From NCBI RefSeq assembly GCF_028476545.1, contig NW_026732713.1:17501-81500 (forward strand): a DNA stretch of 64,000 nt, written 5' to 3'. Source of the stretch: Physella acuta. Its lineage: Eukaryota > Mollusca > Gastropoda > Physidae. Numbering within the stretch: position 1 is the first letter of the stretch; each line of letters begins with the position of its first letter. The notes under the pieces were generated by a model. That model was not told where the DNA came from, ran no database searches, and saw only the letters and a list, made by a program, of their open reading frames with translations. Positions 61,552-64,000 of the stretch are shown piece after piece. The translations under genes and the position numbers were made by a program.

Positions 61552-62548
61552 AAAAAATGAAAGAGTATTCCATACACCCTAAAGATTAAGTCAGCGGCAC
61601 CCTCAGATGGTTCCAACTTACACTTAGTAACGACACAATCCTTAAGGAACTTCTGACTATAAACTAAAATAGAACCCACAAGCACCTTTATCCCAAACAC
61701 TAACAACCGGAAAATCACCATCTACAATTACAATCCACGATATATCCCACACTACATTAAAATCACGTACAAAGACACACCAATAAACATTTTAATCGCA
61801 CTACTGGGAAGACGACAAGCTTGTCAAACGTGCGACTCAAACAGACACTGGACAAACCATTGTCAGGTAACAAACCTAGAGTCAACGCTACTAGAACACC
61901 CACCACCGAGAGCAACAGAAAAAAAAAACATGGCCATTCTATTATCTCACATGTATTCCCGCATTAGGTCTCTGGATGACCTTTCTATAATTTCAAATTC
62001 TACACATATATTCCCCCATTAGGTCTCTGGATGACCTTTTTATAATTTCAAATTCTATACACGTATTCCCCCATCAGGTCTCTGGATGACCTTTCTATTA
62101 TCTCACACGTATTCCCCCATCAGGTCTCTGTATGACCTTTCTATTATCTCACACGTATTCCCCCATCAGGTCTCTGTATGACCTTTCTATAATCTCACAC
62201 GTATTCCCCCATCAGGTCTCTGGATGACCTTTATATTATCTCACACGTATTCCCCAATCAGGTCTCTGGATGGCTGACCTTGCCATCACCCAAATGTTCA
62301 TGGAGACGGTCATTGAGAGCGAGCGTGGGGTGGTCAACGGTGTCCAGAACTCCCTGAACCAACTGATGGATATGATCAAGTTCGGCGTGGTGGTCGCCCT
62401 GCCCCTAGCGCCCCAGTTCGGCCTGCTGATCATACTGTCTTTCGGCTTTGTCTACAGCGGCTGGATCTTGTACAGCATCTTCCTATGCCGTGTGCCCAGG
62501 AACCTCTTCAGCCGGGGAAGGAAGAAAGGCGCCTACGAGAAAATTTAG
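45107..62548 (+). CDS. SLC40A1: Ferroportin, iron efflux transporter (SLC40A1 family), 11 exons
   Basis: Exons 45107-45203, 45740-45813, 47480-47639, 48297-48536, 51215-51427, 52224-52260, 52819-52935, 53432-53565, 59450-59704, 60397-60540 and 62262-62548 join in phase to 1,758 nt, 585 residues (human about 571). Family signatures in order: WGDRMW in TM1, GAIIGDWVD, the KDWIVEI loop, ATMRAIDLTTQIIAP in the fifth helix region, SAWNLVS..EYFLLWKVY, LAFLYMTVLGFD in TM7, RTGMIAL, WLPGSPFDL, and VIESERGVVNGVQNS. It is a 12-helix MFS-type plasma-membrane exporter of Fe2+. By eye, vertebrate D39 is kept (D59), but H43, C326 and H507 are replaced by T63, N354 and K530. The start follows an in-frame stop (TAG 12 bases upstream) and has a good context (AGGATGG). 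Translation is probably IRE-controlled. Confidence 0.96.
45740..45813 (+). CDS. SLC40A1: Ferroportin exon 2
   Basis: ENSGKTFATLGTSLLVYC.. to ..LTAW, start of TM1. It ends GCATGG before gtacgt, phase 0. The donor is the first unit of a 31-bp array. Confidence 0.93.
45808..46365. repeat. 31-bp minisatellite seeded by the exon 2 splice donor
   Basis: About 17 units of ATGGGTACGTTGTTAGGTG then TCTCATGATATA. The first is the real junction (exon ..GCATGG, intron gtacgttgttagg). Each unit keeps ATGG/gtacgt, so each is a potential 5' splice site. About five bases of exon are included. Confidence 0.92.
46376..46665 (+). mobile_element. SINE S2, two adjoining pieces
   Basis: 46,376-46,490 is the core (TTTTAGGAGAGACAACTCC, CAAACAACTGCTGCC). 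46,500-46,665 is a tRNA-Leu-like head (GGCGTGGTCGAGTTGGCAAA, B box GAGTTCGAACCC). The order (core then head) suggests two insertions side by side. Confidence 0.7.
46735..46955 (+). mobile_element. SINE S1, full length
   Basis: A box GGCCTAGCGGTAG, a B-box-like GAGGTCAAATCC, body CGGCTGGGCATAGTGCTGAC, 3' part GAACTCTACTTCGTCCGCCC, and tail TGTCTTGGGCACGAACGGGA. It is the best full-length example and is followed by a GAT-rich microsatellite grown from its tail. Confidence 0.85.
46958..47235. repeat. GATGATGGT-type microsatellite
   Basis: Trinucleotide repeat of GAT with GGT and GCT, apparently expanded from the GATGATG tail of the adjacent SINE. Asp-, Met- and Ser-rich frames on both strands are artefacts. 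Confidence 0.95.
47480..47639 (+). CDS. SLC40A1: Ferroportin exon 3
   Basis: GDRMWTFAVGIFMIHITP through TM2 to GDWVDNSARLR, residues 58-110 plus one base. Acceptor ggaacag, donor gtttgt. D59 aligns with the metal ligand D39 of the human protein; T63 stands where H43 is expected. Confidence 0.95.
47755..48200 (-). mobile_element. SINE S1 interrupted by a MITE
   Basis: Complement of the S1 body and head (GGTACCCATTACAGTTGGGT on +, then GTTAGAAGTCATGCGCTCTA on +), split by the family A MITE at 47,872-48,151. Second case of this nesting in the window. Confidence 0.75.
47872..48151. mobile_element. hAT-like MITE, family A, nested in SINE
   Basis: Starts CAGAGGCGTAGCG, ends CGCTACGCCTCTG (13-bp perfect inverted ends). 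The flanking 8-mers ACTTTTAG and CCTTTAAG match at six of eight. It contains CCCCGGGCGCCGACCTTAGG, shared with the 26,364 copy. Confidence 0.88.
48297..48536 (+). CDS. SLC40A1: Ferroportin exon 4
   Basis: AAQVSLVLQNVLIILSAA through TM3-TM4 and KDWIVEICNKDEEKLA; residues 111-191, phase 1 at both ends. Acceptor tttccag, donor gtaagt. Confidence 0.95.
48537..49111. other. Ferroportin intron 4, non-repeat part
   Basis: AT-rich. At about 49,050-49,165 a decayed relative of the following array (CCAGCCGTGCTAGCAA; GCAGGCCATAGACCTCGCC) is present, so amplification has an older layer. Confidence 0.6.
49112..51276. repeat. 83-87-bp minisatellite made of the exon 5 splice acceptor and coding start
   Basis: 25 copies of the junction CAG/CCATGACAGC, at exon-start positions 49165, 49252, 49335 and so on every 83-93 bases to the real one at 51215. 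Each unit is about 22 nt of intron end (TTTTTATCTTTATTCAG) plus 62 nt of exon 5 (to ATCGTCACC). The coding part is almost unchanged among copies, with C-run length and a few third-base or ACC/TCC changes. Blocks of shared variants (CTGTCCACC at about 50,300-50,750) show local homogenisation. Confidence 0.97.
51215..51427 (+). CDS. SLC40A1: Ferroportin exon 5
   Basis: TMTATMRAIDLTTQIIAP through SAWNLVSCVVEYFLLWKV to KDFKRSE, residues 191-262. D200 aligns with human D181 and R197 with R178. The first 62 nt are the amplified segment; the last copy is chosen because only it runs on into unique coding sequence and a donor (gtgagt). Confidence 0.96.
51569..51800 (+). mobile_element. SINE S2, full length
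   Basis: tRNA-Leu-like head (GTCGGTCAAGCTCATGGTTG, B box GAATTCGAACCCTC), then AGATGAGGCTCGACAG, the core TTTTAGGAGAGACAACTCC and the 3' part GGAAAAGCAGGCTGAAACGG. Confidence 0.8.
52224..52260 (+). CDS. SLC40A1: Ferroportin exon 6 (37 nt)
   Basis: LVVEPPTVEEKK, part of the large cytosolic loop between the two helix bundles. Acceptor ccccacag, donor gtacac. Microexon-like, phases 1 and 2. Confidence 0.85.
52400..52835. repeat. 47-bp minisatellite seeded by the exon 7 splice acceptor
   Basis: About nine units of TTTATTTAATTAGGCTTGAC, CAGGTCAGCTTGTTAACC and CGTCCATTG. Each holds the acceptor ATTAG/GCTTGACCAG used at 52,819. A variant unit (TCAGACTTGACCAGACTAGC) alternates with the main type at fixed spacing, giving a higher-order block. 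Confidence 0.94.
52819..52935 (+). CDS. SLC40A1: Ferroportin exon 7
   Basis: LDQTHEVAETNVDESSPM to KTKKTKMMCTQ, polar and Lys-rich cytosolic loop. The acceptor attag/G is chosen because it keeps the frame from exon 6 (AG/G) into exon 8; the alternative CAG ten bases later gives a different frame with no family likeness. Confidence 0.82.
52985..53210 (-). mobile_element. SINE S1 in ferroportin intron 7
   Basis: Complement of the S1 3' part (GGGACAAGTGAAGTAGAGTT on +), body (AGCTGGGTGGACTCAGG on +) and head (CGTATTCGAACTCTAGATTA on +). Confidence 0.82.
53432..53565 (+). CDS. SLC40A1: Ferroportin exon 8
   Basis: CRLLSGVTIIIEGWKTFAGY to TM7 LAFLYMTVLGFDNITVG. N354 lies where human C326 binds metal and hepcidin; D353 (human D325) is kept. 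Acceptor ttccag, donor gtaagg, phase 1. The last 32 nt are the amplified segment. Confidence 0.96.
53534..58877. repeat. 43/47-bp minisatellite made of the exon 8 coding end and splice donor, about 115-120 copies
   Basis: The unit is GACGGTGTTGGGGTTCGATA then ACATCACAGTGG (32 nt, the end of exon 8) followed by gtaaggtgaca, with or without gtta. The only regular change from the exon is CTG to TTG (both Leu). Every unit holds a near-consensus 5' splice site. 43- and 47-bp forms mix irregularly; rare forms (ggtttagtta, agctagac) recur far apart, which suggests block copying. Frames running through it on either strand are artefacts. Confidence 0.97.
58884..59035. repeat. Degenerate 15-17-bp repeat
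   Basis: GACAAAATAGCCCAG and relatives (CAGGATAAAATTGCCC, CAGACAAAATATTT) occur about eight times directly after the big array. Confidence 0.75.
59055..59200 (+). mobile_element. SINE S2 core fragment, hit by a MITE
   Basis: TAGGAGAGACAACTAAAAAA, TTAGACAAAGGCTATGG and AGAAAAGCAGGCTAAAATCG match the S2 core. A family B MITE starts at 59,201. Confidence 0.7.
59201..59302. mobile_element. hAT-like MITE, family B, short copy
   Basis: Starts CAGAGTTTCTTCCAGAC, ends CTGAAAGAAACACTG; perfect 8-bp duplication CACGAAAT (59,193-59,200 and 59,303-59,310). The AT core of other copies is deleted. Confidence 0.92.
59450..59704 (+). CDS. SLC40A1: Ferroportin exon 9
   Basis: GYAKIQGLSEAIVGICMG through RRWVGLPRTGMIALTL and VSVWLPGSPFDLMD; TM8-TM9 and the start of the extracellular loop. 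Residues 358-443, phase 1 both ends. Acceptor tctccag, donor gtaagt. No tandem repeat touches it. Confidence 0.95.
60090..60312 (-). mobile_element. SINE S1 in ferroportin intron 9
   Basis: Complement of body (CCTAACGTGAGTTAGGTACC on +) and head (GAGACTTTCGGGTTAGCAGC on +); the 3' part is decayed. Confidence 0.82.
60397..60540 (+). CDS. SLC40A1: Ferroportin exon 10
   Basis: DVIPLENSSYPVFTVLPP, extracellular loop with N-glycosylation sites NSS and NFT, then IVSVSVLMAGIIAARF of TM10. Acceptor gttccag, donor gtgaga. Confidence 0.93.
60541..61497. other. Ferroportin intron 10, left part
   Basis: AT-rich intron with no repeat or gene recognised. Confidence 0.5.
61498..61573. repeat. Poly(A) tract between 16-bp direct repeats
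   Basis: TGAAAGAGTATTCCAT occurs at 61,498-61,513 and 61,558-61,573 on either side of an A tract of about 40 bases. This resembles the target duplication and tail of a retroposon reduced to its tail. Confidence 0.7.
61580..61935 (+). pseudogene. Fossil fragment of a retroelement gag/ORF1-like gene with a CCHC zinc knuckle
   Basis: A translated stretch carries GRRQACQTCDSNRHWTNHC, a C-x2-C-x4-H-x4-C zinc knuckle, after IPHYIKITYKDTP; this order is typical of LINE ORF1 or gag proteins. It is a short broken remnant with no reverse transcriptase beside it. The family cannot be decided from so little. It lies immediately left of the exon 11 acceptor array. Confidence 0.5.
61936..62282. repeat. 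46-bp minisatellite seeded by the exon 11 splice acceptor
   Basis: Seven units of TCTCACACGTATTCCCCCAT, CAGGTCTCTGGATGACC and TTTCTATTA. The last is the real acceptor (caatcag/GTCTCTGGATG) at 62,262. Each unit keeps the CAG acceptor and at least the first 11 exon bases. The two leftmost units are more diverged. Confidence 0.94.
62262..62548 (+). CDS. SLC40A1: Ferroportin exon 11 (last)
   Basis: GLWMADLAITQMFMETVI, ESERGVVNGVQNSLNQLM, then TM11-TM12 and the cytosolic tail SRGRKKGAYEKI before TAG. K530 stands where human H507 (TM11 metal ligand) is expected; G513 and R512 match disease-associated G490 and R489. Confidence 0.96.
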
Positions 62549-62689
62549 AACAAAACGTGTGTTGTAAATTAATTATATTTTATCAAATATTTTTTGAACG
62601 CCAAATTAAATAAGTTTTTAAATTTTTTAAAAGTATAATTTACATATTTTAAAATATTGTTATTGTTAACTGCCAGTTGTTATAGCGAT

Positions 62690-62695
62690 AATAAA
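62690..62695 (+). terminator. Polyadenylation signal of ferroportin
   Basis: AATAAA 142 bases after the stop codon, the first such hexamer downstream. Confidence 0.6.
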
Positions 62696-62699
62696 ATGT

Positions 62700-64000
62700 T
62701 TACAAAAGTGATTTATAAGTATCGTTTGATAAGTGACTTCAGTGTTGGTGATTTCTATCCGAATGTTTGGTTGAGAAAATCAATAACAATTCCCCGTTTT
62801 TGTTTTTAAATTTTAATTTTTCTCCCTTTTATCCCAATGTGGGAAGTTTAAACAAAATGTTTGTGTGAATTATCCAGGCTAATAGGCCAGAATGCGCCAA
62901 ACCCATGGATAGTTGCGGGAAAGATAATCAACTGAGTTTCTTTTAAGCAAATGATACCTGGTAATGAACACATTTTCAAGATTAAGATTTTACTTTACAA
63001 TGCTTGTTCATTAACGTAACTAAAAACAAGCAATGTGTTTGTGTTCAGCCATGTGGAACAGCCTGAAAAGGTTTACTATTCTAAATTAGTGAGTGATAAT
63101 ATTTACTTTTTTAAAAAAATCATCAAAATGAACCTGATTATAATTTTTAGAGTCAAGCCTAAAATTAAAAATGACTGTAAAGCTTATTGTAGAGTAGAAA
63201 TTTACGCATTTGAATACAATTATTGATAGAACACGCTTTAGACTATTTTTTTTTACTGCTCTTTAGGTATCATAATATACTTTACGGAGAGTTAAACCTT
63301 TTCACTCTAAATGTTTGTTTGTGTCATTTTTCACGATTTAATTTTATACTACAACAATAAAAATGTTACCAACTACAAAAAATAAAAAAAATAAAAATCT
63401 CGTTAAAAAAAACACACCGATCGAACGCAATGATCCCCATTATTCTTTAGTTAATCTTCATAAATCTCCAATGTACATTTTGTCATCTGCATTGATCATT
63501 CCAACCGCCCAAATTCACGAGTTCAAGGCTAGGTCACAGGTCAAATTGTCGCATAACTTAGTGCGCAATGCAAGGGGAAAGATACCGCGATCTCGAGCAG
63601 TAATGTCGTTTTTTGTAATGTCCTGGTGTCAAGTGGGTTCAAGAAAAATGTCCCGCAAAATGTCCATGGGTAATGACGTTGTTTACGGGTAAATCAGCTC
63701 ATAAATAAAAGTCCAATTAAGTGGGGGGGGGGGGGGAGATCGCGCGAATGTTTATTTTTAGCGCGCTGTTTGTCATTTGTATTCCTTCCGTACACAGGCG
63801 CAGCTTCTTCAACTGTATGATAAGTTAGTCGTTATAAAACTTGCACTCAAGGCACCGATCATAGAGTTCAAGGAGTTCAAGGAAAGTAATTAATTCAGAC
63901 TTGCGAAAAAATATAAATAAATAAATAATGACAGTGAGGTCTAACGGTTAAACTTGGGCACTTTTAAATAAAAAATTACAAATTTAATACCCAGGGTCAT
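62700..64000. other. 3' flank, no gene seen
   Basis: AT-rich, G run at 63,722-63,736. A 109-codon frame at 63,363-63,692 has no recognisable domain. Confidence 0.55.

Overview
The window reads as invertebrate animal DNA, most likely from a mollusc and probably a gastropod. It is AT-rich and intron-rich, carries ten (TA)n tracts and many tRNA-derived SINEs and short hAT-type elements. The only two genes I can support are animal-specific. The species assignment is inference; the rest is read from the sequence.

Layout. Positions 1-31.9 kb hold no gene I can defend. This part is filled with minisatellites (29, 25, 21, 40, 18, 58, about 57 and 38 bp units), (TA)n tracts, SINEs, hAT-like MITEs with 8-bp target duplications, a long hairpin (8.27-8.52 kb) and a decayed tRNA-His-like copy. 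From 32,037 to 35,114 lies a three-exon gene on the + strand for a secreted TGF-beta superfamily ligand of 484 residues. It has a signal peptide, a prodomain with a charged insert, an RSKR furin site and a cystine-knot domain lacking the interchain cysteine. From 36 to 45 kb come more tandem repeats. From 45,107 to 62,548 lies a complete 11-exon + strand gene for ferroportin (SLC40A1 family iron exporter, 585 residues). All exon phases join. A textbook iron-responsive element (C bulge, 5-bp upper stem, CAGTGA loop) sits 17 bases before the start codon.

The most unusual signal is structural. Seven minisatellites lie in the twelve introns, and every one touches a splice site. In ferroportin the repeat unit contains the splice junction and some coding sequence. 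The exon 8 donor is present about 115-120 times over 5.3 kb (unit: 32 nt of exon plus 11-15 nt of intron). The exon 5 acceptor is present 25 times (62 nt of exon plus about 22 nt of intron). The exon 7 and exon 11 acceptors and the exon 2 donor are also amplified. In the TGF-beta gene, exon 2 has an array on each side and the exon 1 acceptor is duplicated. This suggests that exon-intron boundaries seed tandem amplification in this genome, leaving one gene with well over 150 decoy splice sites.

A second result concerns the iron-responsive element. Its 5' half matches, over 17 bases, the T-arm of the tRNA-derived SINE scattered through this window, so the element may have arisen from a SINE. 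The two genes share no obvious pathway. The ferroportin presumably exports iron under IRE/IRP translational control. By eye it has lost three of the four metal ligands and the hepcidin-contact cysteine known from vertebrates.
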